NCBI RefSeq assembly: GCF_944390845.1
Contig: NZ_CALXRM010000003.1
Span: forward strand, 1 to 64,000
Origin: an uncultured Brachyspira sp.
Lineage (GTDB): Bacteria > Spirochaetota > Brachyspiria > Brachyspirales > Brachyspiraceae
Reading direction: 5' to 3'
Length of the DNA stretch: 64,000 nucleotides
This document shows, in pieces, positions 13,136 to 24,025 of this stretch. A program made the translations under genes and the position numbers. Under the pieces are notes generated by a model, which saw only the letters and a list, made by a program, of their open reading frames with translations, ran no database searches and was not told where the DNA came from. Within the stretch, counting starts at the first letter, position 1. Every line of letters begins with the position of its first letter.

Positions 13136-14413
13136 ATGTATAAATATGTGATAGAAGGTTCAAACAATATTGGAGGCGTATTAAAAGTATCAGGTTCTAA
13201 AAATGCATCATTGCCATTGCTTGTTGCATCTATTTTAACAGATGAGCCTGTTATACTTCATAATGTGCCTGATTTGGTAGATGTAAAGGTTCTTATAGAT
13301 ATATTGGAGCCTTTAGGAAAGAAAGTAGATTTTAAAAATAATACTACTGTAATAATATCTCATAATGGAAGAAGCGAAGAAGCACCATATAAATTGGTGA
13401 AAAAAATGAGAGGTTCTATCATAGTATTAGGGCCGCTTTTAGCTAAACGCAAACATTGCAGAGTGTCTTATCCGGGCGGATGTGCTTTCGGGCCAAGACC
13501 AATAGATTTGCATTTAAAAGGAATGGAAGCATTAGGTGCTAAAATAGATATAACAGCAGGATATATTGATGCTGTAGTTGAAGATCATCTTGTAGGTGCT
13601 GATATGGATTTATCAGGAAAATTTGGCCCTACAGTACTTGGTACAGATAATGTTATGATGGCAGCAACTTTGGCAAAAGGAACTACTATTATAAGAAATG
13701 CTGCTATGGAGCCCGAATGTACTAATTTAGTAGATTTACTTAATGCTATGGGAGCAAAAATTACAGGCGGCGGTACTAATACTTTAACTATAGAAGGAGT
13801 TGAGGCTCTTCATGGAGCAGAATTTACTGTTATACCAGACAGAATAGAAACAGGTACTTTCTTAGCTATAGCTGCTGCAGGCAGAGGAAAGTTGAGATTA
13901 GAAAATGCTGAACCTAAACATTTAACTTATGTATTAGATTTACTTTCAGATATAGGCTGTGATATAAAAACTACAGAAAATACTATAGAAATAGATGCTA
14001 GAGATAAAGAGTTAAAGCCATTTAAAGTTGAAACACTTCCATATCCTGGTTTCCCTACAGATTTACAGGCTATTTATACTACATTAGCTTGTACAATCAA
14101 TGGTAAAAGCGAACTTATAGAAGGTATATATCCGGATAGATTCAGTCATGTTCCGGAGCTTGTACGTATGGGGGCTGATATAGAATTAAATACTTCTGAT
14201 ATAGTAGTAAATGGCGGAAAAAAACTTTCAGGTGCCGATGTACAGGCTAGTGATTTACGTGCTGGTGCTGCTTTGGTTGCTGCCGGTGCTATTGCTGAAG
14301 GTGTAACAAATGTTCATAGAATATATCATATTGAACGCGGATATGAAGATTTGGAAAATAAATTAAAAACTATTAATATAAATACAAAAAGAGAAAAAGA
14401 CGATATTTTATAA
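13136..14413 (+). CDS. murA: UDP-N-acetylglucosamine 1-carboxyvinyltransferase MurA
   Basis: MurA transfers enolpyruvate from PEP to UDP-GlcNAc, the first committed step of peptidoglycan synthesis. The start MYKYVIEGSNN gives the usual length (about 425 residues) and follows AAAGGCGG; an upstream TTG at 13088 would add 16 atypical residues. The substrate-binding GSKNASLPL near the N-terminus and the catalytic cysteine loop (YPGGCAFGPRP) are intact, so the enzyme should be fosfomycin-sensitive. A flagellar rod gene follows 21 nt later, probably in the same transcript. Confidence 0.96.
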   Translation: MYKYVIEGSNNIGGVLKVSGSKNASLPLLVASILTDEPVILHNVPDLVDVKVLIDILEPLGKKVDFKNNTTVIISHNGRSEEAPYKLVKKMRGSIIVLGPLLAKRKHCRVSYPGGCAFGPRPIDLHLKGMEALGAKIDITAGYIDAVVEDHLVGADMDLSGKFGPTVLGTDNVMMAATLAKGTTIIRNAAMEPECTNLVDLLNAMGAKITGGGTNTLTIEGVEALHGAEFTVIPDRIETGTFLAIAAAGRGKLRLENAEPKHLTYVLDLLSDIGCDIKTTENTIEIDARDKELKPFKVETLPYPGFPTDLQAIYTTLACTINGKSELIEGIYPDRFSHVPELVRMGADIELNTSDIVVNGGKKLSGADVQASDLRAGAALVAAGAIAEGVTNVHRIYHIERGYEDLENKLKTININTKREKDDIL

Positions 14414-14434
14414 TAAATTTAGGGGGATTATATA

Positions 14435-15283
14435 ATGGTAAGAGGCGTTTATACAGGTGCAAGCGGAATGATGGCTGAACAAGCTAGATTAGATGTTGTA
14501 GCTAACAATTTGGCTAATGTTGATAAACCTGGATTTAAAAGGGATACAGTAAGTTTTAAAGCTTTTCCAGAAATGATGGCAGCAAGAACAGAAGATGACG
14601 GAGTAGTAATATTTCCTCTTGGTTCTACAGATGTAAGACCTTATGTAGGAAGAATGGGAACAGGCGTTGAAGTTAATGAAGTTTTCACAGAATGGGAGCA
14701 AGGTTCTTTAAGAGAAACTGGAAATCAGCTTGATATAGCTTTGGCAGATAAAGGATTTTTTGCAATAGAAACTCCTCATGGCGAAAGATACACAAGAAAT
14801 GGAAGTTTTTTAATAGATAAAGATCATTATCTTGTAACTAAACATGGTTATAAAGTAATGGGAGAAAATGGTTATATACAAATCAAAACTAATAACTTCA
14901 ATATAGATGAAGAAGGCAGAGTAAGTATTAATAGAAGATATCAAGACGGCAATACATTTGTACAGTTCAATGACAATGAATGGGAAGATGAAGAAATTCT
15001 TGATACTTTAAAAATAGTAAGATTTGACAATGAAAGATATTTAAAAAAAGAAGGCGAATCTTTCTGGGTTGATACAGATATCAGCGGTCCAGCTTTCATA
15101 GCTCAAAAAGGTGTTGACAGACCTAAAGTATTATCAAGATTCTTAGAAATGAGCAATGTTAACCCTGTAAATGAGATGGTAAGAATGATAGAGGTTCAGC
15201 GTGCTTATGAATTAAACTCTAAAACTATCTCTACTCATGATACATTAGTTGGCAGAGTAATAAATGAGGTTGGCAGAGTATAA
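14435..15283 (+). CDS. flgF: Flagellar basal-body rod protein, FlgF/FlgG family
   Basis: A 282-residue rod protein. The N-terminal rod motif (GVYTGASGMMAEQARLDVVANNLANVDKPGFKRD) and the C-terminal helix (MSNVNPVNEMVRMIEVQRAYELNSK) are the conserved ends shared by FlgF and FlgG, which pack together in the flagellar rod. FlgF (FlhO) is more likely than FlgG from the divergent middle part, but I cannot settle this by eye. GGGGG precedes the ATG. Spirochaete flagella are periplasmic, so it acts in the cell envelope at the cell ends. Confidence 0.85.
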   Translation: MVRGVYTGASGMMAEQARLDVVANNLANVDKPGFKRDTVSFKAFPEMMAARTEDDGVVIFPLGSTDVRPYVGRMGTGVEVNEVFTEWEQGSLRETGNQLDIALADKGFFAIETPHGERYTRNGSFLIDKDHYLVTKHGYKVMGENGYIQIKTNNFNIDEEGRVSINRRYQDGNTFVQFNDNEWEDEEILDTLKIVRFDNERYLKKEGESFWVDTDISGPAFIAQKGVDRPKVLSRFLEMSNVNPVNEMVRMIEVQRAYELNSKTISTHDTLVGRVINEVGRV

Positions 15284-15415
15284 TTTTTTATAATATATGC
15301 ATCTTTTTTGATGAATAAATTTTGATAAAAAATAAACGATAATATATAATAGTGCAAATTATAAAATAGTATTATATCTTAAATTTGTTGAGATATATTA
15401 GAGTTAGAGGATATT

Positions 15416-18289
15416 ATGGTTGCAGATAAAATCAAACAACATGTTATTAATAGACTTAAAATTATAGTTATTCCAATCTATTTATTAATAGATATATGTC
15501 TTTGGAATGCTGGTCTATTTTTTATATTAAAAGAAGTACCACATATTTATGGTGTAAAAATAATATTTGCTGTAATTTCCTTTATTTTCTTCTTTAAATA
15601 TTTAAAAAGATGGAAATCTAATATAGAAGTAAAATTGTCTATTAAAGTCATACTAATTTTCTTCCTTATGTCATTATCCGGCAGTATCATTGAGATCGCT
15701 ATTTATGCAATAGTTAATAAAGTGTTCTCATATATGGTGATGATGATTATATTTGCTGCTACTATTAATTCAGCTTTTTTAGTATGTACATTTATGACAT
15801 TATTTAAACTTTTCTCACGTAATTTTGAATTGGAAGATAATATTGTTACATTCTATATACCATTAATAGTAAAACTTGCTTTCATTGTATATATGTTCTT
15901 TTCTGTATTGGTATTGGTTTTCTTATTGAACCATATTTCTATAGAAGAAGAAACTTATTTGAATAATATGAGCAATATAGCATTGAATGAAATATTAGAT
16001 ATAGCTAATAATATAGGTCAATTTAATAATGATATAAGAGAAGATATGATATCTTATAAGGATTTTGTATATAGTATGTATTCTAATAGAGCTACTATAA
16101 ATAAAGATATAATACAGACTGAATTTGTTAATAGACTTCCTTATTTTAATAGTACTTTAAAAAATTCTTATGATACTCTATCTTTGAATCTTGAACAAAA
16201 ATATCTTGATACAGATTTACCTTATTCTCTAACTTTGACTAAAGATTCTGGTACAGAAAGATTTACTACTAGAACATCAGATGCTTTATATATGCATAGT
16301 TTCTCAGAAAGTGATATAGAAAATAGTGATATAGTTTTAAATGTAAATATTTATGATAGAAATAATATATTTGTTTCAGCTTATTCTACATTAAAACTAT
16401 TTGGAAACAATTTAGGATATATTATTGCTGAGGCTAATATATCAACTTTAAATAAATTAATTAAAGATAATGATTTACTTTCAAAATGGTCTTATGTAGC
16501 ATATAGGAGAGAAACAAGAGATATAATACTTTGTTCAGACAGCAGATATATAGCAGAAAATTCAGCAGAGGTTTTATCTTCTTCAAAAAATTTAGCTATA
16601 TATATGGACGAGTTTGAAAAATCTAATACTCAGTTTAGAATACTTCCTACAACAGATATAGCAGGTAATGAATCTATAGCTATTGCCTATTATATACCAG
16701 AGCTTAAGCTTGTTGGTTTATATTATAAAGATATTAATTCTATTGTAAAAGATTCTGATATAGATAAAGGTATATTCCAATATATATTCCTTCATATAGC
16801 TGTATTTGTATTCTTGTTCCTTATATATTTGTTAATTTTGAAATTCTTATTATCTTCTATAAAGAAAGCAAATATATCAGCAGAATCTTTAATAGGTAAG
16901 AATGGAGATTTAAGAAAAAGAATTCCTTCTAAAAATAATGATGAAATAGGTCTTTTAATATATAACTTTAATTTATTCTTATCAAGATTGGATAATCTTA
17001 TAGGTGAATTAAAATTAGAAAGTTATAAAGTATTTGATGAAATAAAAGTAATAGAAAAAGTTATAGATGAAAATACGAATAGAATTAATGATCAAAGTTC
17101 AAGTATAACAGAAAGTGTAGCTAGTGTTAATAATATTATTACTTCTATACAAAATGTTACAAGTTCTACAGATCAGCAAAGACATGCATTTTCATCTGCT
17201 TCTATTGCAGTAGAAGAATTGCTGCAAACTATTTATAAGATTAATGATAACATGGAACGTCAGTCATCAGCAGTAGAACAAACTTCAGCTTCTATTGAGG
17301 AGATGATATCAAATATTACATCAGTAGCAAAAAGTGTTAATAAAGCAGACAGTTTTTCTAAAAAGCTTCTTCTAGATGCTCATGATGGCGGTGATACAGT
17401 AGATGAGGTTATTGAAGCGGTTAGAGGTATTGAGGAAAGTTCAGACCAGATTAAAGAGATCGTTAACGTTATTCAAGGTATTGCTGAACAAACAAACCTT
17501 TTGGCTATGAACGCTGCTATTGAGGCTGCACATGCTGGTGAACAAGGTAGAGGTTTCTCTGTAGTTGCTGACGAAATTAGATCTTTGGCTGAACACACAG
17601 CTGATAACACTAAATCTATTACTAACATTATTAAAGCTATTACTAAGAGAATTGAAGAAACAGTGGAACTTGCTAGTAACAGTGGTAAGTCACTTGATAA
17701 TATACTTGATATGTCAGAAAATACAGCAAGAGTTGTTTCAGAAATTAATACAGCAAACAGCGAATTAGAGGTTGGCGGTAGAGATATTCTTGAAACAATT
17801 AGACACTTGAATAATATTACAACCGGTGTTAAAGACAGTGTAAAAGAACAGATGAACAGCGGTGATGTTGTAGACAGCCAAATTACTTTACTTGACCAAA
17901 TAACTAGAGAAGTTTCTGATATCATAGAAGCAAACAGTGCTGGTGCTAAAGAAGTAATGCATGCTATGAGTTTCTTGAATGAATTATCTGTAAAAACAGT
18001 TGAAGGAAATAAAGAATTCTATAATGCTACAAGTAAATTAAATGAAATATTCTCTAAGTTTAATGAACTTATGGGCAGATTCATTACTAATGTTGACAAT
18101 GTAGATGAGTCTAAGAAAGATGATATTATTTCAGATACTGATTCTTATTCAGTTGATAAGAGAATGGATATGGAACTTAAGAGTCTTGAAGAAGAATTCA
18201 AAAAGGATAATGAAGATTTCCAAAAAGATGAAGATGTTTTGGAAATGCTAAAAGAAGACTTTAAGAATCCAGAGATGTTTACTATGTAA
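15416..18289 (+). CDS. Methyl-accepting chemotaxis protein
   Basis: A 957-residue receptor. About five hydrophobic helices lie in the first 175 residues. They are followed by an extracytoplasmic sensor region up to about residue 460, another membrane helix ([20 protein letters not shown]), a HAMP-like linker and a long methyl-accepting coiled coil. The signalling hairpin is the standard one ([39 protein letters not shown]). The multi-pass N-terminal membrane block is unusual, since most MCPs have two TM helices. The sensor probably belongs to the Cache group, but the ligand cannot be read. The gene has its own terminator at 18316. Confidence 0.95.
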   Translation: MVADKIKQHVINRLKIIVIPIYLLIDICLWNAGLFFILKEVPHIYGVKIIFAVISFIFFFKYLKRWKSNIEVKLSIKVILIFFLMSLSGSIIEIAIYAIVNKVFSYMVMMIIFAATINSAFLVCTFMTLFKLFSRNFELEDNIVTFYIPLIVKLAFIVYMFFSVLVLVFLLNHISIEEETYLNNMSNIALNEILDIANNIGQFNNDIREDMISYKDFVYSMYSNRATINKDIIQTEFVNRLPYFNSTLKNSYDTLSLNLEQKYLDTDLPYSLTLTKDSGTERFTTRTSDALYMHSFSESDIENSDIVLNVNIYDRNNIFVSAYSTLKLFGNNLGYIIAEANISTLNKLIKDNDLLSKWSYVAYRRETRDIILCSDSRYIAENSAEVLSSSKNLAIYMDEFEKSNTQFRILPTTDIAGNESIAIAYYIPELKLVGLYYKDINSIVKDSDIDKGIFQYIFLHIAVFVFLFLIYLLILKFLLSSIKKANISAESLIGKNGDLRKRIPSKNNDEIGLLIYNFNLFLSRLDNLIGELKLESYKVFDEIKVIEKVIDENTNRINDQSSSITESVASVNNIITSIQNVTSSTDQQRHAFSSASIAVEELLQTIYKINDNMERQSSAVEQTSASIEEMISNITSVAKSVNKADSFSKKLLLDAHDGGDTVDEVIEAVRGIEESSDQIKEIVNVIQGIAEQTNLLAMNAAIEAAHAGEQGRGFSVVADEIRSLAEHTADNTKSITNIIKAITKRIEETVELASNSGKSLDNILDMSENTARVVSEINTANSELEVGGRDILETIRHLNNITTGVKDSVKEQMNSGDVVDSQITLLDQITREVSDIIEANSAGAKEVMHAMSFLNELSVKTVEGNKEFYNATSKLNEIFSKFNELMGRFITNVDNVDESKKDDIISDTDSYSVDKRMDMELKSLEEEFKKDNEDFQKDEDVLEMLKEDFKNPEMFTM

Positions 18290-18315
18290 GATAATATTAT
18301 ATATTATATACTATT

Positions 18316-18355
18316 AAGTGAGATGTTATATTATATATAATATCTCACTTTTTTT
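18316..18355 (+). terminator. Rho-independent terminator after the chemotaxis receptor gene
   Basis: AAGTGAGAT and its near-complement ATCTCACTT flank an AT-rich stem-loop and are followed by a run of T. It lies 27 nt after the receptor stop codon. Confidence 0.85.
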
Positions 18356-18409
18356 ATGTCTTAATAGATATTTTTTTCACAATAATTATCTATTAATAGT
18401 ATTATTTTA

Positions 18410-18438
18410 TTGACAAACTATAAAAAAACGGTTATACT
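18410..18438 (+). promoter_or_regulatory. Sigma-70 type promoter of alr
   Basis: TTGACA at 18410-18415 and TATACT at 18433-18438 with an exact 17-bp spacer, 28 nt before the alr start. The only near-consensus promoter I could find ahead of a protein gene here. Confidence 0.8.
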
Positions 18439-18465
18439 ACAAAATAAATCTATTTGGAGTAATGT

Positions 18466-19569
18466 ATGTCTAATTATACTATAGCAGAAGTTGATTTGTC
18501 ACTTTTGCATAATAATATAAAAATAATACGCTCTATAACTGATAATGTAAAATTACTCAATATAGTAAAAGCTAATGCTTATGGACATGGCATAATAGAA
18601 ATCTCTAAAGCTTCAGAAAGATTCGGTGCTGATGTTTTAGGAGTTGCTACAGTTGAGGAAGGAATAAGAATAAGAGAGAGCGGCGTTTCATTACCAATAA
18701 TAGTGTTATTTCAGCATTTCAAAGATGAGTCAGATTTGGTTTGTAAATACAATTTGATTCCTATTATAAGCAATGCTGATTGTTTGGAGTATTATGATAG
18801 ATATTTAAAGAAATATGGAGGAAAGTTAAAACTATATATAAAGGTTGATACCGGTTTAAACAGAATGGGAGCAAGACCGGAAGAAGTTGTTCCTTTAGCT
18901 AAAAAAGTTTTATCTTATGATACTCTTAGCATAGAGGGTATAAATACTCATTATGCTGCGGCTGATATGCAAGATGAATATTCTAAAGACTTTACTAATA
19001 ATCAAATAAGAATTTTTAATGAAGTATTAAATGAATTGAAATCTAACGGCATAGAAATAAATAGTGCCCATACTGCCAATTCAGCTGCTTTGGTATCTTA
19101 TAGAAATACATATTTCGATATGGTTAGGGCAGGAATAATATTATACGGCTATATTTATGATGATTATGATCTAGGTATAAAACCTATTTTGAATTTGAAA
19201 TCAAGAGTTGCTTTATTAAGAAATATAAAGAAAGGTGAAAGTATTTCTTATGGTATGACTTGGAAATCAAATAGTGATACTAAAGTGGCTGTAATTCCAA
19301 TAGGCTATGCTGACGGAGTACCTAGAGGTTTATCAAATAATTGGGAAGTAAAAATTAACGGCAATTATTATCCTATAAGAGGCAGAGTTTGTATGGACAC
19401 AATCGTTGTAGATATAGGCAATGGTAATGTGAATGTTGAAGATGAAGTTTTGATATTTGGTAATGATGAAAGGATAAATGCTAATACTTTGGCAAAGAGA
19501 ATTAATGGAATAAGTCATGAAATATTGGTAAACATAGGGGAGAGAGTTACAAGAGTTTATAAAGAGTAA
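18466..19569 (+). CDS. alr: Alanine racemase
   Basis: A 367-residue PLP enzyme that makes D-alanine for peptidoglycan. The PLP lysine is K35 in VKANAYGHG, the catalytic tyrosine is in ISYGMTW, and the C-terminal domain has GRVCMDTIVVDI. TTTGGAG precedes the ATG. Next is an alanine/Na+ symporter, so alanine uptake and racemisation are neighbours; ddl, which uses the D-alanine, lies 10 kb on. Confidence 0.96.
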   Translation: MSNYTIAEVDLSLLHNNIKIIRSITDNVKLLNIVKANAYGHGIIEISKASERFGADVLGVATVEEGIRIRESGVSLPIIVLFQHFKDESDLVCKYNLIPIISNADCLEYYDRYLKKYGGKLKLYIKVDTGLNRMGARPEEVVPLAKKVLSYDTLSIEGINTHYAAADMQDEYSKDFTNNQIRIFNEVLNELKSNGIEINSAHTANSAALVSYRNTYFDMVRAGIILYGYIYDDYDLGIKPILNLKSRVALLRNIKKGESISYGMTWKSNSDTKVAVIPIGYADGVPRGLSNNWEVKINGNYYPIRGRVCMDTIVVDIGNGNVNVEDEVLIFGNDERINANTLAKRINGISHEILVNIGERVTRVYKE

Positions 19570-19672
19570 ATAATTTAAGTATATTAAGATTTGTAATTAC
19601 TATAAATGAAAATTCAATTTTTAAGGAGTTATACCAAAATCTAATATAAAATAAACAAAAAAGGAGCGTATT

Positions 19673-21046
19673 ATGGTAGAGATGATAGCAAAAATCAATG
19701 GCGTCATTAACAGTTTTGTATGGGGACCGGTTATGTTAACCCTATTGGTAGGAACAGGTATATTCCTAAGCATTAGAACAGGTTTTTTGCAAATAACAAA
19801 GATTCCTTTGTGGACTAAACACACTTTTGGAGCATTAGCAAAAAAACAGGATGCTGATGATAATATAACACCTTTCCAAGCTGTTAGTACAGCATTAGCT
19901 AGTACAGTTGGAACTGGTAATATTGCAGGAGTTACTACAGCTATAGTAGCAGGCGGACCTGGGGCGTTATTTTGGATGTGGTTTGCTGCATTCTTTGGTA
20001 TGGTTACTAAATATTCGGAGGTTCTTCTAGCAGTACATTATAGGGTAAAAGATGATCAAGGACATCATCACGGCGGCCCTATGTACTATATTTCAAAAGG
20101 AGCTAATTTGCCTTGGCTTGGCAGTATATTTGCTGCTTTTGCTGCTTTAGCTTGTTTTGGTGCTGGTAATATGACACAAACTAATGCTATGGCTGCAGTT
20201 GTTTATCAAAACTTCGGAGTACCTCATTTAGTTACAGGTATAGTTGTTGTAGCTTTGACTGCTGTTATTATTATAGGAGGTATTAAAAGAATTGCTACAG
20301 TTACAGAGAAGTTAGTTCCTGTAATGTGTGTTATTTACATACTTGCTGGAATAATAATATTAGTAATGAATATTGATAAAATACCTCATGCTTTCCAACG
20401 CATATTTGAAGAAGCATTTTCTTTGAAACAAGTTGGTGCTGGTTTTATGGGATATACTATAATGATGGGTATGAAATTCGGTTTTGCCCGCGGAGTATTT
20501 TCTAATGAAGCTGGTTTAGGTACTGCTCCTATGGCTCATGGTGCTAGTAACTCAAAAAACCCTATAGAACAAGGTTTATGGGGAATATTTGAAGTATTAA
20601 TAGATACTTTCTTTATATGTACATTAACTGGTCTTATGGCTATAATATTCTTAGAAGCAAATCAAGGTACTAAATTAAATGGTGCTGAACTTATATCTGC
20701 ATCATTCGGTTCTAATTTAGGACATTTTGGTTCTATAGTTCTTACAATATCTTTGATATTATTTGCTTTCTCTACTTTTGTAGGTTGGTCACATTATGGA
20801 GTTGTAGCTTTAGGTTATCTAACTAAAAGAAATAAAATAGCTTCATTTTCTTATAGAATAATATTCTTAGTTATTGGTATAGTAGGTGCTATCAGCCAAT
20901 TAGATTTAATATGGGCTATAGCTGATACTTTGAATGGTCTTATGGCTATACCAAACTTGGTAGGTCTTTTGATACTTTCTCCTAAAGTAGCTCAGCTTAC
21001 TAGAGATTATATGAAAGATCCTACTTCTACATTGATGAAAGATTAA
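19673..21046 (+). CDS. Sodium:alanine symporter, AGCS family
   Basis: A 457-residue membrane protein with about 10-11 hydrophobic helices. Family features visible are the N-terminal WGPVMLTLLVGTGIFLSIRTGF, STVGTGNIAGV and EAGLGTAPMAHGAS segments. It would import alanine or glycine with Na+ across the inner membrane. AAAAAGGAGCG gives a strong ribosome site. It is next to alr, which fits D-/L-alanine supply for the cell wall. It ends in a terminator at 21119. Confidence 0.93.
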   Translation: MVEMIAKINGVINSFVWGPVMLTLLVGTGIFLSIRTGFLQITKIPLWTKHTFGALAKKQDADDNITPFQAVSTALASTVGTGNIAGVTTAIVAGGPGALFWMWFAAFFGMVTKYSEVLLAVHYRVKDDQGHHHGGPMYYISKGANLPWLGSIFAAFAALACFGAGNMTQTNAMAAVVYQNFGVPHLVTGIVVVALTAVIIIGGIKRIATVTEKLVPVMCVIYILAGIIILVMNIDKIPHAFQRIFEEAFSLKQVGAGFMGYTIMMGMKFGFARGVFSNEAGLGTAPMAHGASNSKNPIEQGLWGIFEVLIDTFFICTLTGLMAIIFLEANQGTKLNGAELISASFGSNLGHFGSIVLTISLILFAFSTFVGWSHYGVVALGYLTKRNKIASFSYRIIFLVIGIVGAISQLDLIWAIADTLNGLMAIPNLVGLLILSPKVAQLTRDYMKDPTSTLMKD

Positions 21047-21118
21047 AAGGTTAATAATTATTTTGGTGTCTGTGAAACAAGTTTTGCAGATGCCTATAAT
21101 TTTTAATGAATATTTAAA

Positions 21119-21146
21119 GTCCTGTTTTTTAACAGGGCTTTTTTAT
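21119..21146 (+). terminator. Rho-independent terminator after the AGCS symporter
   Basis: GTCCTGTT and AACAGGGC form the stem with a TTTT loop, followed by a T run. Confidence 0.85.
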
Positions 21147-21233
21147 TATTTTTTATTTTTATCTTACTATTTAGTATTGATTTTTTATAGAACTGGTATA
21201 TAATTAGTAATTATTATTAATAAGGACTGCAAT

Positions 21234-21893
21234 ATGAACACTTTTGCTTTAACTAAACTTTCTTATGGAATGTATATTTTAACAACTCTTGATGGTGATA
21301 AACCAGTAGGCTGTACTATTAACACTTCTACTCAAATAACTTCAACACCTACTACCATCATGATTAGTGTTAATAAAAGTAATTATACAAATGAATGTAT
21401 AAAGAAACATGGTAAATTCGCTCTTTCTATTCTTTCAGAAAAAAGTGATCCTACTTTAATAGGCGGTTTTGGTTTCAGAAGTTCAAGAGATAATAATAAA
21501 TTTGAAAATGTTGATTATGAAATGAAAGAAGGTTTGCCTGTAATAAAAGCAGCTAATGCATATTTAATCTGTAAAGTAGTTGATAGTTTAGAAGTTCATA
21601 CACATACTATATTTATTGGTGAGCTTTTAGATGCAGAAATATTAGACAATGATGCTAATTCTATGACTTATGCTTACTATCATAATGTTATTAAAGGAAA
21701 AACTCCTCCTAAAGCTTCAACAGCTAATGCTTACGAAAAACAAGAAGAAAAGAAAGAAGAAGTTAAAGCAGTATATAAATGTAAGACTTGCGGATTTGAA
21801 TATAAAGGAACTGTACCATTTGAAGATTTACCTAGTGATTGGGTATGTCCTATATGCGGAGAACCTAAAAGCAATTTTGAAAAAATCTCATAA
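21234..21893 (+). CDS. Flavin reductase-rubredoxin fusion (high-molecular-weight rubredoxin)
   Basis: A 219-residue fusion. Residues 1-155 form an FMN-binding flavin reductase domain ([32 protein letters not shown]). After a lysine/glutamate linker, residues 180-219 form a rubredoxin with iron ligands C183, C186, C205 and C208. Such proteins in anaerobes pass electrons from NAD(P)H-linked donors to flavodiiron proteins that remove O2 or NO, so a role in oxygen protection is likely. A strong terminator follows. Confidence 0.93.
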   Translation: MNTFALTKLSYGMYILTTLDGDKPVGCTINTSTQITSTPTTIMISVNKSNYTNECIKKHGKFALSILSEKSDPTLIGGFGFRSSRDNNKFENVDYEMKEGLPVIKAANAYLICKVVDSLEVHTHTIFIGELLDAEILDNDANSMTYAYYHNVIKGKTPPKASTANAYEKQEEKKEEVKAVYKCKTCGFEYKGTVPFEDLPSDWVCPICGEPKSNFEKIS

Positions 21894-21922
21894 TAATAAA
21901 TCAAACTAAATTTTTACCCCAA

Positions 21923-21960
21923 CGGCAGTGCATATTCCCTATGTACTGCCACTTTTTTTG
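21923..21960 (+). terminator. Rho-independent terminator after the flavin reductase-rubredoxin gene
   Basis: GGCAGTGCATA pairs with TATGTACTGCC around a short loop, then seven T. Confidence 0.9.
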
Positions 21961-22606
21961 CATTAAAACAAGTTACAAACTTAAAGATTTTTAGTATATA
22001 CCTAAACAACTATATTTTGTCAAAAATAAAACTATAGTTTCTTTTTAATATATGGGGCTTTGCCCACCGCTCTGCGTACTTCGTAACACCCCAGTTCTTT
22101 TGTGACCGAAGGGAGTACCTTTGGCATGGCACAAAGAACCTATATCATCGACAGGCTTGGATACGCTTCGCGAAAGGTTACATTTTGACTTTAATTTAAT
22201 AAATTATATTACATGTAATACAATTTTAGTATGATTTAGTACTAATTTTATACTTGCACTTTCGCGAAGCGTGCCTGCGGCAGCAACTTTGACGAAGTCC
22301 GCAGAGCGTATGCGGCGGGAAAAAGAACAATAAAAAAATGACAAACTTAAAAATTTTCAGTATATACCTAAATAACTATATTTTGTCAATTTTTACTTTT
22401 TTGTAAATGTAATTTTTGTTTATTAATAGTATAAAATATTATTAAGTTTTGTTTGAAATGTGAAGTAAAACCAAGATTTGTGTCAAAAAATGCAGTCCTT
22501 TTGCTTCTTTGGGTCACCAAAAGAAGTAGGGGTTCGGGGACTAGTCCCCGAAAATAATAACAATATAAAAACTAATTTTGACAAAGTTAAAAATTTTTGG
22601 TATATA
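21961..22606. repeat. Composite intergenic repeat region (GC-rich island family)
   Basis: No gene is seen in about 650 nt. A direct repeat of about 48 nt (21975-22022 and 22341-22389, ACAAACTTAAARATTTTY...ATATTTTGTCAA) flanks a GC-rich island (22050-22320) with words such as TCGCGAAGCGT, GGCATGGCACAAAGAAC and GCAGAGCGTATGCGGCGGG. A second island (about 22495-22550) contains CTTTTGCTTCTTTGGGTCACC and GGGGACTAGTCCCCG. The same blocks recur at 42.6, 43.3, 43.8 and 48.1 kb, so this is a dispersed, possibly mobile, repeat family. Confidence 0.75.
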
Positions 22607-23446
22607 TTAAATTATTGTGAGTAAATTAGAGTAATCGTTTTTATATCCCATTTGATCAAGGAGTACAGAGATTTCTCCTCTATGATGTGTATCATGATTT
22701 AGTTCATGCATTATCAAATGATATCTTGATTTTTTTATTTCTCTGTTTGGTATTGTTATTTTGCCTGATATACTGAAATCATCTATTGAATTAACGATAG
22801 CTATTATTACATCATCTAATTTTTCTCTTATATCTATAAAAGTTTTGAAATCTTTATCTATATCTATTTTTAAACTGAAATCATTATTAAGATAAGTTAA
22901 TATTTCTTCATTAGGTATATTTTTTTTATTTGAATATTTTCTATATGCTCCAAAGAAATATATATCGCATTGAAGTATATGTTTTAATATTCCGTATATT
23001 GATTTGAAATGAGCACCAGTTTCTTTTTTTAAATCTGATTCTTTTACGGTTTCTAAAATATCAATAAGTTCTCTATTAGCATTTTTATTGTATAATGCCA
23101 TCATATTCATAATTTTTTTTGCTGTTTTATCTACCGGCTTTTTTACAGTTTCTTTTTCTTTTACATTTGTTTTTTTAGTATTTTCTATTTGTTTATCTAC
23201 TTTGCTGGTTGTGCTTTCTTTTTTAGCATCTATTAAATTGCTTTTCATTTGTTTTACTTTATCTGTAATATTTTTCTTTTCTTCCTGTAATTTTTTTAAT
23301 TGTTTGCTTTTTAATTCTTTTACATTTTTTTTCAAATCTTTTGTTATGCTTGATTTTATTTTCTCTATATCTTTTATTTTTCTATCCAATTTTTTTGATT
23401 CCATTTCTATTTTTCTAGTCAATTCTTTAATTTGAGATTCAATCAT
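22607..23446 (-). CDS. DinB-like protein with N-terminal coiled coil
   Basis: 279 residues. The C-terminal 160 residues look like a DinB four-helix bundle: GAHFKSIYGILKHILQCDIYFFGAYRKY and HELNHDTHHRGEISVLLDQMGY, with histidines placed to bind a metal. The N-terminal 115 residues are a lysine/glutamate-rich coiled coil, so the protein is much longer than a usual DinB (about 150-170). DinB/YfiT-like proteins are often thiol-dependent transferases; the substrate here is unknown. AAGGATTTTTT precedes the start. Confidence 0.75.
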   Translation of the reverse strand: MIESQIKELTRKIEMESKKLDRKIKDIEKIKSSITKDLKKNVKELKSKQLKKLQEEKKNITDKVKQMKSNLIDAKKESTTSKVDKQIENTKKTNVKEKETVKKPVDKTAKKIMNMMALYNKNANRELIDILETVKESDLKKETGAHFKSIYGILKHILQCDIYFFGAYRKYSNKKNIPNEEILTYLNNDFSLKIDIDKDFKTFIDIREKLDDVIIAIVNSIDDFSISGKITIPNREIKKSRYHLIMHELNHDTHHRGEISVLLDQMGYKNDYSNLLTII

Positions 23447-23509
23447 AATAAAAAATCCTTATGCAATTTAACTTTATTATATTATTTTTATTTTGATAAT
23501 TCAATATTC

Positions 23510-24025
23510 TTATTTAAAAATATGATTCCTATAACAAAAAACTAAACATTCCAAATAATAATCAAAATTAAGTTTTTTGAATAGTTTAATAACTTCTTTG
23601 ATAGTTTCTCCGGAAGCATAAACATCATCTATCAAAAGTATATTTTTATTTTGTAATTTTTCATGCTCTATCAATTCAAAAGCATTATTTATATTTTCTT
23701 TTCTCTCTTTTAGGCTTTCTAAGAATTTTTGCTCTTTTATATCCTTTACAATTTTTATATAATTATAATTTGGTATATTAAATTCATTTGATATAAAGTC
23801 GGCAAAGTAATCCATAAAGCCGTTATTTTTATTTGAAGGTATATAAAGCAGTATATCAAATTTTTTATCATTTGTTTTTATAAAACCTGATATATTATTA
23901 AGTATATTAATAGGATTATTAATTTCTTTTTTCTTTAAAGCTCTTATTTCATCTCCAAGCTCTTTATCCAAATCGCCAAGAGCTGTAATTTTAATATTAT
24001 CTTCTAAAAAAACTTTATACGGCAT
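23510..24025 (-). CDS. Phosphoribosyltransferase (ComF-like)
   Basis: 171 residues. The PRPP-binding loop is clear (ILLIDDVYASGETIKEV), as is the upstream KNGFMDYFADFISNEFNIPNYNYIKIVK region seen in ComF/PRTase-fold proteins. It lacks the N-terminal zinc finger of full ComF. Its ATG overlaps the stop of the upstream membrane-protein gene, so the two are co-translated. Substrate unknown; a role in nucleobase salvage or DNA uptake is possible but not shown. Confidence 0.7.
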   Translation of the reverse strand: MPYKVFLEDNIKITALGDLDKELGDEIRALKKKEINNPINILNNISGFIKTNDKKFDILLYIPSNKNNGFMDYFADFISNEFNIPNYNYIKIVKDIKEQKFLESLKERKENINNAFELIEHEKLQNKNILLIDDVYASGETIKEVIKLFKKLNFDYYLECLVFCYRNHIFK

